From NCBI GenBank assembly GCA_965116345.1, contig OZ220680.1:2108001-2172000 (forward strand): a stretch of DNA of 64,000 nucleotides, in the 5' to 3' direction. A program made the position numbers and the translations under genes. Of this stretch, positions 1-10,935 are shown in pieces. The notes below the pieces were generated by a model. The model saw only the letters and a list, made by a program, of their open reading frames with translations, made no database searches and was not told where the DNA came from. Every line of letters begins with the position of its first letter. Positions within the stretch are counted from its first letter, which is position 1. This DNA comes from VXYL01 sp965116345 (GTDB lineage: Bacteria > Pseudomonadota > Gammaproteobacteria > Pseudomonadales > Azotimanducaceae).

Positions 1-2
1 GC

Positions 3-62
3 AGGTACGACTCCGACTACAGGCCTCCTCCCGGTTACCAACCCGACCCCGATCCCAACTGA
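3..62 (+). CDS. C-terminal tail of an upstream gene (partial)
   Basis: Only the last 19 codons of this frame are in the window. They read as a hydrophilic tail rich in Pro, Asp and Tyr, ending in PGYQPDPDPN and a TGA that shares its last base with the radA start codon (TGATG). The tight overlap and the proline/aspartate composition suggest the real end of a gene cotranscribed with radA. The protein cannot be identified from this tail. Confidence 0.45.
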   Translation, partial: RYDSDYRPPPGYQPDPDPN

Positions 63-1444
63 TGGCAAAGGCCAAGGTCGCCTTCGTCTGCGGCGATTGC
101 GGCGCCGAGCACGGCAAGTGGCAGGGACAGTGCGCGTCCTGCGGACAGTGGAACACGCTGCGCGAGTTCATCCTGCCGTCAACCCGCTCCCAAGGCGTCG
201 GCTATACGGGCGAGACCCCCCGGTCGTCCCGGTTGGACGAGATCGAAACGACGACGGGCACGCGCCTTGCCTCCGGCTTCGGCGAACTCGACCGGGTTCT
301 CGGCGGCGGCTTCGTGACAGGCTCCGTGGTCCTCATCGGCGGCGACCCCGGTGCCGGCAAGAGCACCCTGCTGCTGCAGGTGTCCGCCGTTCTCGGCAGC
401 GGCTCCGCCGCCGGCACACGTGTGCTCTACATCAGCGGCGAGGAGTCTCTCGGGCAGATCGCCGACCGGGCGCGGCGCCTGGGACTCGATACGGGCAACC
501 TCGCCGTCGCTTCCGAAGTGCAGGTGGCACGGATCGCCGAACTCGTCCAGGCCGAACGTCCCGCGCTGGTGGTGGTGGACTCGATCCAGGTCATGCAGAC
601 GGCGACCTCGGACAGCCTCCCGGGAAGCGTCACCCAGGTCCGCGAGTCCGCCGCGGAGCTGGTGCGGCTTGCCAAGCAGACGGACATCGCCATCGTCCTC
701 GTCGGCCACGTCACCAAGGAAGGCAACCTCGCCGGCCCCAAGGTGCTCGAGCACATGATCGACTGCTACATGATGCTGGACGCGCCCGCCGGCAGCCGCT
801 ACCGGACCCTGCGCAGTCTCAAGAACCGCTTCGGCGCGGTCAACGAACTCGGTGTCTTCGCCATGACGGACACCGGCATGAAGCAGGTGTCGAACCCCTC
901 GGCGATCTTCCTGCAGCGTCCGGAGGAGATGGCGCCCGGCAGCGTCGTGACGGTCACCTGGGAGGGCACGCGACCGCTCCTGGTGGAGATCCAGGCGCTG
1001 GTGGACACCGTCCAGGGCGGCTATCCGCGCCGCGTGGCCGTCGGCCTCGACGCCCAGCGCCTGGCCATGCATCTCGCCGTGCTGCACCGTCACTGCGGCG
1101 TGTCGCTGGCCGACCAGGACGTCTTCGCCAACGTGGTCGGCGGCGTGCGCATCGGCGAGACGGGTGCCGACCTGGCGCTGATCGTCGCCGCGATGTCGAG
1201 CTTCCGAAGCCGCGTTCTGCCCCGGGATCTGGTGGTCTTCGGCGAACTCGGTCTCACCGGCGAGGTGCGGCCCGTAGCCAACGGCGAGGGCCGTCTGCGG
1301 GAAGCCGCCAAGCACGGTTTCACCCAGGCCATCGTGGCGCAGGCGAACCGGCCCCGGGAGGCGATTCCCGGCATCGAAACCCACCCCGCCGCCTCGCTGT
1401 CCCAGGCTCTCGCGGTGGTCAACGGATTGCCGGACAGTCGCTGA
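62..1444 (+). CDS. radA: DNA repair protein RadA (Sms)
   Basis: This is a 460-residue branch-migration ATPase that acts in recombination intermediates beside RecA, and it has the usual family length. An N-terminal C4 zinc finger (residues 10-28, CGDCGAEHGKWQGQCASC) is followed by a RecA-like core with Walker A GGDPGAGKST near residue 93, the RadA signature KNRFG near residue 254, and a C-terminal Lon-protease-like domain. ATG at 62 overlaps the stop of the preceding frame, so translation is probably coupled. All family motifs are intact. It is the first gene of the plus-strand housekeeping block and is followed by a perfect hairpin. Confidence 0.97.
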   Translation: MAKAKVAFVCGDCGAEHGKWQGQCASCGQWNTLREFILPSTRSQGVGYTGETPRSSRLDEIETTTGTRLASGFGELDRVLGGGFVTGSVVLIGGDPGAGKSTLLLQVSAVLGSGSAAGTRVLYISGEESLGQIADRARRLGLDTGNLAVASEVQVARIAELVQAERPALVVVDSIQVMQTATSDSLPGSVTQVRESAAELVRLAKQTDIAIVLVGHVTKEGNLAGPKVLEHMIDCYMMLDAPAGSRYRTLRSLKNRFGAVNELGVFAMTDTGMKQVSNPSAIFLQRPEEMAPGSVVTVTWEGTRPLLVEIQALVDTVQGGYPRRVAVGLDAQRLAMHLAVLHRHCGVSLADQDVFANVVGGVRIGETGADLALIVAAMSSFRSRVLPRDLVVFGELGLTGEVRPVANGEGRLREAAKHGFTQAIVAQANRPREAIPGIETHPAASLSQALAVVNGLPDSR

Positions 1445-1449
1445 CAATG

Positions 1450-1481
1450 TTCCGATCAAGCCATCCTCGGCTTGATCGGAA
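1450..1481. repeat. Perfect 13-bp hairpin between radA and nrdR
   Basis: Arms TTCCGATCAAGCC (1450-1462) and its exact reverse complement (1469-1481) enclose a 6-nt loop, starting 6 nt after the radA stop. No T-tract follows on either strand, so this is not a standard intrinsic terminator. It may be a processing or stabilising structure, or a factor-assisted terminator. Confidence 0.6.
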
Positions 1482-1540
1482 ACACGAAATCAAGAGCGCG
1501 CCCCGACGCGTCACAAGGTCGCGGGGAGTACAATCGCGCC

Positions 1541-2005
1541 ATGCACTGCCCGTTCTGCAGCGCCTACGACACCAAGGTGATCGATTCCCGGTTGGTGTCC
1601 GGCGGAGACCAGGTGCGTCGGCGCCGCGAGTGTCTCACCTGCCGCGAGCGCTTCACGACCTTCGAGAGCGCGGAACTCGTGATGCCCCGGATCGTCAAGA
1701 GCAACGGCGCCCGGGAGCCGTTCAACGAGGACAAGCTACGCGCCGGGCTCACGCGCGCCCTGGAGAAGCGACCGGTGTCGATGGAGATGCTCGAAACAAT
1801 GATGAACCGCATCCAGCACGACCTGCGAGCCACCGGCGAGCGCGAACTGCCGTCGCGTACCGTCGGCGAGACGGTCATGACGGAGCTTAAGAAGGTCGAC
1901 CAGGTCGCCTATGTTCGTTTCGCGTCCGTGTACCGCGACTTTCAGGACATCAGCGAATTCTCCGAGGAGATCGCTCGGCTCAAGATCGAGCTCGAAGGAT
2001 CGTGA
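1541..2005 (+). CDS. nrdR: Transcriptional repressor NrdR
   Basis: A 154-residue zinc-finger/ATP-cone repressor of ribonucleotide reductase genes. The start was placed at the ATG giving MHCPFCSAYDTKVIDSR, because NrdR proteins begin exactly with this zinc ribbon; the 23 upstream in-frame codons are not family-like. The second zinc-binding pair is in RRECLTCRERFTTFE. The ATP-cone occupies about residues 48-140. It overlaps ribD by GTGA, matching the nrdR-ribD order common in Gammaproteobacteria. Confidence 0.97.
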   Translation: MHCPFCSAYDTKVIDSRLVSGGDQVRRRRECLTCRERFTTFESAELVMPRIVKSNGAREPFNEDKLRAGLTRALEKRPVSMEMLETMMNRIQHDLRATGERELPSRTVGETVMTELKKVDQVAYVRFASVYRDFQDISEFSEEIARLKIELEGS

Positions 2006-3093
2006 TCGGCGACATCGATCGCCTGTTCCTGCGCCGCGCCGTCGAACTGGCGCAACGGGGCCTCGTCAGCACCACGCCGAATCCCCGCGTCGGCAGCATC
2101 ATCGTTCGCGGCGAGCAGGTCATCGGTCGGGGATGGCATGTTCGCAGCGGCGACGCCCACGCCGAGATCAACGCCATCAACGACGCTGGCGGCGATGTCG
2201 CGGGGGCCACGGTCTACGTCTCGCTGGAGCCCTGCTGCCACACCGGCCTGCAACCGCCCTGTACCGAGGCGTTGATCCGCGCCGGGGTGGCCCGCGTGGT
2301 CGGCGCCATGACGGATCCGGATCCCCGGGTCGCGGGCCGGGGATACGAGGCCCTCAGGGGCGCCGGCATCGAGGTGGACTCGACGGAACTGCCGGAAGCG
2401 TGTGACCTGAACGCCGGTTTCGCCAAGCGCGTCACCCAAGGCAGGCCCCTGGTGCGCATCAAGGTAGGTGCTTCGTTGGACGGTCGGACGGCGATGGCGA
2501 ACGGCGAGAGCCAATGGATCACCTCACCCGAAGCCCGCGCCGACGTGCAGGCCTGGCGGGCACGAAGCTGCGCCATGCTCACTGGCATCGGCACGGTGCT
2601 CGCGGATGATCCCCGGCTCGACGTCCGCGACGATCGGTTCGCCACCGCGGGCGTCATTCGCCAGCCGATCATCGCCGTCGCCGACAGCCGGGGACGCACG
2701 CCCGCGGACGCCAAGCTGTTTCGTGGCGGCGGTCGGGTCGTGCTGTTCTGCGGTTCGTCCGCACCGGCGGAGCATCCCGATGCCGAGGTGGTCCGGCAAG
2801 ACGCCGAGCAGGTCGACCTTGCCGCCATGCTCGACTGGCTCGCGGCGGCCGGTTGCAGCGAAGTGCTGGTGGAAGCCGGGCCGGCGCTGACCGGCGCGCT
2901 GCTGCAGACCGGCCTGTGGGACGAAGCGGTGATCTATCTCGCGCCGAAGGTGCTCGGCGATGCGGCGATGCCCATGGCGCGACTGCCGATCGAGCACCTC
3001 GCCCAAGCACTCCAAGGCAACATCCGTTCCACCGAGACCGTGGGTGACAACCTGCGGGTGGTGCTGACGCCCAACCGGCAACCCGTTCCATGA
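2002..3093 (+). CDS. ribD: Bifunctional riboflavin biosynthesis protein RibD
   Basis: This 363-residue enzyme combines pyrimidine deaminase and reductase, the second and third steps of riboflavin synthesis. The N-terminal zinc-dependent deaminase domain shows HAE (residue 53) and PCCHTGLQPPC (77-87); the C-terminal half is a DHFR-like NADPH reductase domain (from about residue 150). The start is GTG, overlapping the nrdR stop, and its stop overlaps the nusB start (ATGA). Unusually, the ribE, ribBA and ribH genes that normally stand between ribD and nusB are absent, so the pathway must be completed elsewhere. Confidence 0.97.
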   Translation: MIGDIDRLFLRRAVELAQRGLVSTTPNPRVGSIIVRGEQVIGRGWHVRSGDAHAEINAINDAGGDVAGATVYVSLEPCCHTGLQPPCTEALIRAGVARVVGAMTDPDPRVAGRGYEALRGAGIEVDSTELPEACDLNAGFAKRVTQGRPLVRIKVGASLDGRTAMANGESQWITSPEARADVQAWRARSCAMLTGIGTVLADDPRLDVRDDRFATAGVIRQPIIAVADSRGRTPADAKLFRGGGRVVLFCGSSAPAEHPDAEVVRQDAEQVDLAAMLDWLAAAGCSEVLVEAGPALTGALLQTGLWDEAVIYLAPKVLGDAAMPMARLPIEHLAQALQGNIRSTETVGDNLRVVLTPNRQPVP

Positions 3094-3527
3094 ACGCGCC
3101 GAAGGTCAGCACCTGGGCTCGGCGACGGGCCCGTCGAGCGCTGCTGCAGGCCGTGTACGCGTGGCAGATGACCGCCGCCGACCTGGACGACCTCGTGGCG
3201 CAGTTCTCAGACAAGCAACTGAACCGCGCCGACATCGACTACTTCAAAAGTTGCCTGCAAGGCGTGTTGACCGACGTCGAAGCGTTGGACCCCCTATTCG
3301 AACCATATCTTGATCGGAGCATCGGCGATCTCGACCACGTCGAACGGGCGATCCTGCGCACGGGTGTGTTCGAACTAAAGAGCCGGCTCGATGTCCCGGC
3401 CCGCGTCGTCATCGACGAGTGGGTGGAACTCGCCAAGAGTTTCGGCGCCGAAGACAGCTTCCGCTACGTCAACGGCGTGCTCGACCGCGTCGCCCGGGAC
3501 GTGCGCGGGGCCGAATTTGAAGCATGA
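3090..3527 (+). CDS. nusB: Transcription antitermination factor NusB
   Basis: A 145-residue all-helical protein that binds boxA RNA with NusE (S10) in rRNA antitermination complexes. The N-terminal arginine-rich helix (WARRRARRALLQAVYAWQM) and the C-terminal AKSFGAEDSFRYVNGVLD are the usual NusB landmarks. The length is typical. It overlaps ribD upstream and thiL downstream by ATGA junctions, so nrdR-ribD-nusB-thiL is one translationally coupled unit. Confidence 0.96.
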   Translation: MNAPKVSTWARRRARRALLQAVYAWQMTAADLDDLVAQFSDKQLNRADIDYFKSCLQGVLTDVEALDPLFEPYLDRSIGDLDHVERAILRTGVFELKSRLDVPARVVIDEWVELAKSFGAEDSFRYVNGVLDRVARDVRGAEFEA

Positions 3528-4486
3528 ACGGTGAGTTCGACCTCATCGACGCCATCGTCGCCGCACTCGGAACGACTGCCACCGGTGACGGCGTCGTCGT
3601 CGGACCCGGGGACGACGCCGCGGTGCTCGCGACACCCCCCAACTACGAGCTGGTCGTTTCCACCGACACGCTGGTGGCGGACAGGCATTACCCGGACGGC
3701 GCCTGTGCGGATGCCATCGGCTACCGGAGCCTAGCCGTGGCGACGTCCGATCTCGCCGCCATGGGTGCCGAGCCGGCCTATGCCACGGTGGCGCTCACCA
3801 GTCCGGATCTGGCGGCGGACTGGGCGAAACGCTACGCCAAGGGACTGGCCCAGGCGGCACGGGAATTCGGCATGGCCATCGTCGGCGGCAACCTCGCCCG
3901 TGGACCGGAGGCTGGCACCGTGACAGTCTTCGGCCACATTCCGCGTGGCGCTGCGATCACGCGATCGGGCGCACGCCCGGGACACACGCTGTACGTGACG
4001 GGCACGCTGGGCGGAGCGGGTCTTGCCCTCGGCGACGAGTCCTTGAGCGAGTGTTCGCTGGCGGCACTTGACCCGTCGTCGACCGACCCCGGCTCGCCCC
4101 TCGCCCGGTACTGGAAGCCCCAACCGCGCATCGCCGTCGGCGTCGACCTCAGAGGCATCGCCAGCGCCGCCATCGATGTTTCGGACGGCCTGTCCTCGGA
4201 TCTCGGCCATCTGGGCCGGGCGAGCGCCGTGGATTGCGATGTCGATCTCGCGCGCCTACCGCTGTGTCCCGGCGCCGAGCCCGCCGCCGCTGCCGCGGCG
4301 GGGGACGACTACGAGTTGGCTTTCGCCGCCCCGCCCCAACTAGAGGATGCGGTGGAGGCCATCGCACGTCGAACCGGGGTCGCCATCACGCCGATCTGTA
4401 CCGTGCGCGAGAGCACCGGGGCAGGTGTGCGTTGGTTCCACGATGGCACCGTGGTCGACATTCCCGCCGGCTTCCGTCATTTCTGA
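3524..4486 (+). CDS. thiL: Thiamine-monophosphate kinase ThiL
   Basis: A 320-residue AIR-synthase-fold kinase that makes thiamine diphosphate from thiamine phosphate. Visible motifs are the metal/ATP site GPGDDAAVL (about residues 27-35), the substrate segment STDTLVADRHYP, and DVSDGLSSDL near residue 218. The family length is normal. It is coupled to nusB by ATGA, and the pgpA frame begins inside its last 15 codons. Confidence 0.96.
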   Translation: MNGEFDLIDAIVAALGTTATGDGVVVGPGDDAAVLATPPNYELVVSTDTLVADRHYPDGACADAIGYRSLAVATSDLAAMGAEPAYATVALTSPDLAADWAKRYAKGLAQAAREFGMAIVGGNLARGPEAGTVTVFGHIPRGAAITRSGARPGHTLYVTGTLGGAGLALGDESLSECSLAALDPSSTDPGSPLARYWKPQPRIAVGVDLRGIASAAIDVSDGLSSDLGHLGRASAVDCDVDLARLPLCPGAEPAAAAAAGDDYELAFAAPPQLEDAVEAIARRTGVAITPICTVRESTGAGVRWFHDGTVVDIPAGFRHF

Positions 4487-4970
4487 CAACGCGACCAAGC
4501 TGACCGCTCGCCACCTGGGCGACCCGCTGGTTCTGATCGCAACGGGGGCGGGCTGTGGGCTCTTTCCCGTCGCGCCGGGAACCGTCGGCTCGCTCCTCGG
4601 AGCCGTCATCTGGTGGTTCGCGTTCGCCGAACTCGACCTCCCAATCCGCGCGCTCGCCGCCTGCGCCGCCTTCGCGCTCGCCACGCTCGCCGTCCAACGT
4701 CTGCAGAAGCGCAAGGCGGTCGGGGACTCACCGGCCATCGTCGTCGACGAGATCGTCGGCATCTGGTTCGCGCTGCTGGCCGCGCCGAAAGCCCCGTCTT
4801 GGGTGATCGCCGGTTTCCTGCTGTTCCGCCTGCTCGACATCGCCAAGCCCTGGCCGATTTCGTGGGCGGACCGCAACCTCAAGGGCGGGTTCGGGACTAT
4901 GCTCGACGACCTGATGGCCGGTGTGGCGACGACCGGTGTGCTGGCGTTGGCCGGATGGGTCTTGGGCTGA
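4443..4970 (+). CDS. pgpA: Phosphatidylglycerophosphatase A
   Basis: A 175-residue integral membrane phosphatase that removes the phosphate from phosphatidylglycerophosphate in phosphatidylglycerol synthesis. PgpA landmarks are GTVGSLLGA, VDEIVGIWFAL (the acidic metal site) and DIAKPWPISWADR, with several hydrophobic segments. The open frame extends upstream inside thiL; ATG 4443 is the best placed start, leaving a 44-nt overlap with thiL. No convincing ribosome binding site precedes it, consistent with coupled translation. The thiL-pgpA order is typical of Gammaproteobacteria. Confidence 0.93.
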   Translation: MAPWSTFPPASVISDNATKLTARHLGDPLVLIATGAGCGLFPVAPGTVGSLLGAVIWWFAFAELDLPIRALAACAAFALATLAVQRLQKRKAVGDSPAIVVDEIVGIWFALLAAPKAPSWVIAGFLLFRLLDIAKPWPISWADRNLKGGFGTMLDDLMAGVATTGVLALAGWVLG

Positions 4971-4976
4971 CGTGCC

Positions 4977-5231
4977 TTAGGCGGGCGAGTCCGTATCGCC
5001 TTCGGCGTTGGACAAATCCAGTTCGTCTCCTTCCTGGGTCAACGCCTTGATCCGAAGCTCGGCGTCGCGCAACGCCGACTGACAGTCCCGCGTAAGCTTG
5101 ATGCCCCGCTCGAACGCGGCGAGGGATTCTTCCAGGCCGAGGGAGCCCTCCTCCATTCGAGTGACCAGGGCCTCCAACTCGGCCAGCGATGTCTCGAAAT
5201 CGATCGGTTCGTCCGTTCCACCTTCGGTCAT
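4977..5231 (-). CDS. xseB: Exodeoxyribonuclease VII small subunit
   Basis: An 84-residue helical protein that binds XseA to form exonuclease VII. The core IDFETSLAELEALVTRMEEG followed by LGLEESLAAFERGIKL matches the family, including the conserved LE.LV..ME.G pattern. Start at ATG 5231; the stop of the preceding small gene overlaps it (ATGA). The ispA and dxs genes often found beside xseB are not here; it converges with pgpA with a 6-nt gap. Confidence 0.95.
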   Translation of the reverse strand: MTEGGTDEPIDFETSLAELEALVTRMEEGSLGLEESLAAFERGIKLTRDCQSALRDAELRIKALTQEGDELDLSNAEGDTDSPA

Positions 5232-5497
5232 GATCGTCCCCGTGCCGCGTTCGCCGCCTCGATGGAGAACGATGCGCCGTTGACGAGCCGCCAGGACGCT
5301 GTCTCCTCGTCGAGCTCCACGAGGCCGAGGCGCTCGAGATTGCTCAACTCGCCCCGTACCTCCCAGGCCCCGAAGGGTGTGCCTTCGACACGCAGGTGAG
5401 CGGTCACGTCGCCGGGGCAGAACGACTCGATGCCCGCCTGTCCAAGCGCCGCCGCCGCGTCGAATACGGTCTTCGTGCGCCTCGCCCGTTCGCTCAA
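5228..5497 (-). CDS. Small uncharacterised protein upstream of xseB
   Basis: An 89-residue frame whose stop overlaps the xseB start (ATGA). The proposed start is TTG 5497, preceded by GGAG at a suitable distance; upstream of it the frame reads as random arginine-rich sequence. The protein has an alternating helix/strand pattern (SERARRTKTVFDAAAAL, then WEVRGELSNLERLGLVELD, then ASWRLVNG) that resembles a small winged helix. No family is recognised. The translational coupling to xseB is the main reason for believing it is expressed. Confidence 0.5.
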   Translation of the reverse strand: MSERARRTKTVFDAAAALGQAGIESFCPGDVTAHLRVEGTPFGAWEVRGELSNLERLGLVELDEETASWRLVNGASFSIEAANAARGRS

Positions 5498-5661
5498 AAC
5501 TCCGGTCCCCCCGATGGATCGCGCGGCTTTGTACCAGAAAACCAGTGGCAAGCCTACCGGACTGTTCCAAGGGTGTAGGACAAATACGTGGGTTACGGCG
5601 TCAGGACCAAGCGGAATGCGATTGCGTCGTTCCTTCCAAAGCCGCCGCGACGAACCGCCCG

Positions 5662-6081
5662 TCAGCCGTAGGCGCTGCTCTGCGTCGGACAACCCCAGCA
5701 CTCGGTGAAACACGGCTTGCACTCCGTCGTCCACAGGACGTAGGCCCCGCCAAGGGCGATGCCGACCCCGGCGCCGGCGATGTAGGCGCCGGCCGGCGCT
5801 CCGATCCCGGTGGTCGACAGCGCCAGGCCGCCGAGAAACACGGCGAGGCCTCCCCCAACCGTGGCCTTGGCCACGGCCCGCTGCTCTTCGCAGTAGTACA
5901 GCGCCGTCCTGCAGTTCTGGCACAACACCTCGTTGCACGGAGGGGCCCCCTCCTGCGCCGCGGCGCCTCTGTTGGAAATCGCCACCGCCGTGACGACCGC
6001 CATGACGACCATGACGACCGTGTGTCTCCAGTTCCAGATCTTGAACAATCGGAGCCAGTCGACGTCCCTCTCTTCAGGCAT
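5662..6081 (-). CDS. Small membrane protein with two cysteine clusters
   Basis: A 139-residue protein of unknown function. After a short cytoplasmic segment comes a membrane helix (HTVVMVVMAVVTAVAIS), then a cluster C-x4-C-x2-C-x6-C, a long glycine/alanine-rich hydrophobic stretch that could span the membrane twice, and a C-terminal cluster C-x2-C-x3-C-x2-C. The eight cysteines lie at the borders of the hydrophobic region, suggesting a metal or disulfide site. ATG 6081 is preceded by GGGAG; a TTG start at 6129 would add 16 residues. Confidence 0.6.
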   Translation of the reverse strand: MPEERDVDWLRLFKIWNWRHTVVMVVMAVVTAVAISNRGAAAQEGAPPCNEVLCQNCRTALYYCEEQRAVAKATVGGGLAVFLGGLALSTTGIGAPAGAYIAGAGVGIALGGAYVLWTTECKPCFTECWGCPTQSSAYG

Positions 6082-6140
6082 GTTGTCAATACTCCCGAGG
6101 TTGGACAGATTCGCCCTGAGTATAGCCAATGTAAAGCGCC

Positions 6141-6160
6141 GGACAGTTCCGGACTGTTCC
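6141..6160. promoter_or_regulatory. Inverted repeat ACAGT-N5-ACTGT
   Basis: Two adjacent decamers GGACAGTTCC and GGACTGTTCC form an inverted repeat ACAGT-tccgg-ACTGT in the 142-nt divergent gap between the cysteine-rich protein and the crotonase. The second decamer recurs exactly at 5559-5568. Position and symmetry suggest an operator, but no regulator is identified. Confidence 0.3.
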
Positions 6161-6223
6161 CCGCCGGTCCCGCCCGGGAAACGCCGGATAGAATGTCACT
6201 GAACGAACACCCCGGAGCGACGA

Positions 6224-7024
6224 ATGTCCGACGACGTGCTGCTCGAGGAACGAACCGGCCATGTGGCGATTCTCACCCTCAACCGTCCCGAGAAGCTCAA
6301 CGCCCTGAGCGGGGAGTTGAGCGATGCGATGCGCGACACGATCGCCGGCATCAGGACGGACGACCAGGTGCGCGCCGTGGTCGTGACCGGTGCGGGACGC
6401 GGCTTCTGTTCGGGCGCCGACCTGACCGCCGGCCGACCGGCCGTGGCGCCACCACCGCCCACCCAGAACGACCACTTGGACGACCTCGGCTGGGTCGGGC
6501 GCCAGGCGCTCGCCGTCTACGGTCTGGACAAACCCGTGATCGGCGCCGTGAACGGTGTCGCTGCGGGCGCGGGCATGAGTCTCGCGCTGGCCTGCGATGT
6601 GCGCGTGGGTTCCGACCGGGCCCGTTTCAAGACTGTGTTCATCGAACGCAACTTGTCGCCCGACTCCGGCATGAGCTTCTTCCTACCCCGCATCGTCGGC
6701 TATTCGCGCGCCGCGGATCTGATCTACACCAGTCGCATGGTGGACGCCGAGGAAGCCTTCCGGATCGGTCTCCTCGACCGCCTGGTCGACCACGACGAGC
6801 TTCTCGCCAGCGCCGTGGCGTTGGCCGAACAGATGACCGCCTGGCCACCGTTGGCGCTGCGCGTGTCCAAGCGCGTTCTGCAGCACAACGTCGAGTGCGA
6901 CCTCGACACCGCGTTGCGCTTCGAACTCTCGAGCCTCGCCGTCGGCAATCGGGCCGTAAACGACCGCAAGGAATCCGTCGCGGCGTTCCGCGAGAAGCGC
7001 AAGCCGAACTACACCGGCACCTGA
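6224..7024 (+). CDS. Enoyl-CoA hydratase/isomerase family protein
   Basis: A 266-residue crotonase-fold protein. The oxyanion-hole segments GAGRGFCSGADL (about residues 57-68) and NGVAAGAGMSLALACDV are intact. Where classical hydratases carry the second catalytic Glu, this protein has NLSPDSGMSFFLPRIVG, a PD.G arrangement seen in PaaG-like isomerases, so a double-bond isomerase is as likely as a hydratase. ATG 6224. It stands alone between the divergent small membrane protein and convergent greA; its acyl-CoA substrate is unknown. Confidence 0.88.
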   Translation: MSDDVLLEERTGHVAILTLNRPEKLNALSGELSDAMRDTIAGIRTDDQVRAVVVTGAGRGFCSGADLTAGRPAVAPPPPTQNDHLDDLGWVGRQALAVYGLDKPVIGAVNGVAAGAGMSLALACDVRVGSDRARFKTVFIERNLSPDSGMSFFLPRIVGYSRAADLIYTSRMVDAEEAFRIGLLDRLVDHDELLASAVALAEQMTAWPPLALRVSKRVLQHNVECDLDTALRFELSSLAVGNRAVNDRKESVAAFREKRKPNYTGT

Positions 7025-7053
7025 ATGCCACTTCGGACGCGTTGAGGACGGCG

Positions 7054-7527
7054 CTAATCGTGGGTGATGCCGTCGATCTCGTAGTCGCGGCTTCCCTGGG
7101 GCGTTTCGACCGAGACGGCATCGCCCTCGGACTTGCCGATCATCGCCCGCGCCAATGGTGACATCACGGAGATCTTGCCCTCCTTGATGCTCGCTTCGTC
7201 CTCGCCGACGATCTTGTAGCGCGCCTCTTCCTCGTTGTCGAGGTCGATGAGGGTTACCGTGGCGCCGAACACCACCTTGCCCGTCGGCCGGATCTTCGCG
7301 ATGTCGATGATCTGGGCGTCGCTCAAGCGCGCTTCGATGAGCCGGATGCGTGCCTCCGTGAGCCCCTGCTGATCCTTCGCGGCGTGGTACTCCGCGTTTT
7401 CACGCAAGTCGCCGTGCTCCCGTGCCTCGGCGATCGCCTTGACGATGTCGGGACGCACGACGGTCTTCAAGTGCGCAAGCTCCTCACGCAACTGTTCCGC
7501 GCCTTCCACAGTCATAGGTGTTGGCAT
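7054..7527 (-). CDS. greA: Transcription elongation factor GreA
   Basis: A 157-residue factor that enters the RNA polymerase secondary channel and triggers transcript cleavage in stalled complexes. The N-terminal antiparallel coiled coil carries the acidic tip motif EHGDLRENAEYHAAKDQQ, and the C-terminal FKBP-like domain ends SPLARAMIGKSEGDAV. ATG 7527 gives MPTPMTVEGAEQLREEL, matching family starts. It lies downstream of carB, the usual carAB-greA order. Confidence 0.96.
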   Translation of the reverse strand: MPTPMTVEGAEQLREELAHLKTVVRPDIVKAIAEAREHGDLRENAEYHAAKDQQGLTEARIRLIEARLSDAQIIDIAKIRPTGKVVFGATVTLIDLDNEEEARYKIVGEDEASIKEGKISVMSPLARAMIGKSEGDAVSVETPQGSRDYEIDGITHD

Positions 7528-7695
7528 GGTCGGACTTCCGCGTGGCGAATCAGCTCGACGGCCACCGGACAGATGCGCGAGCCAATAGACGGCCCCGCCC
7601 CCAACCCGGCAGCCGGCTTTGATGTAGCACACTTCGTCACCGAGCGCGAGCCTCCAACTCGGTTCCTGGATCGCGGCACGCTGCGTGACGCAACA

Positions 7696-10931
<3,236 letters not shown>

Positions 10932-10935
<4 letters not shown>

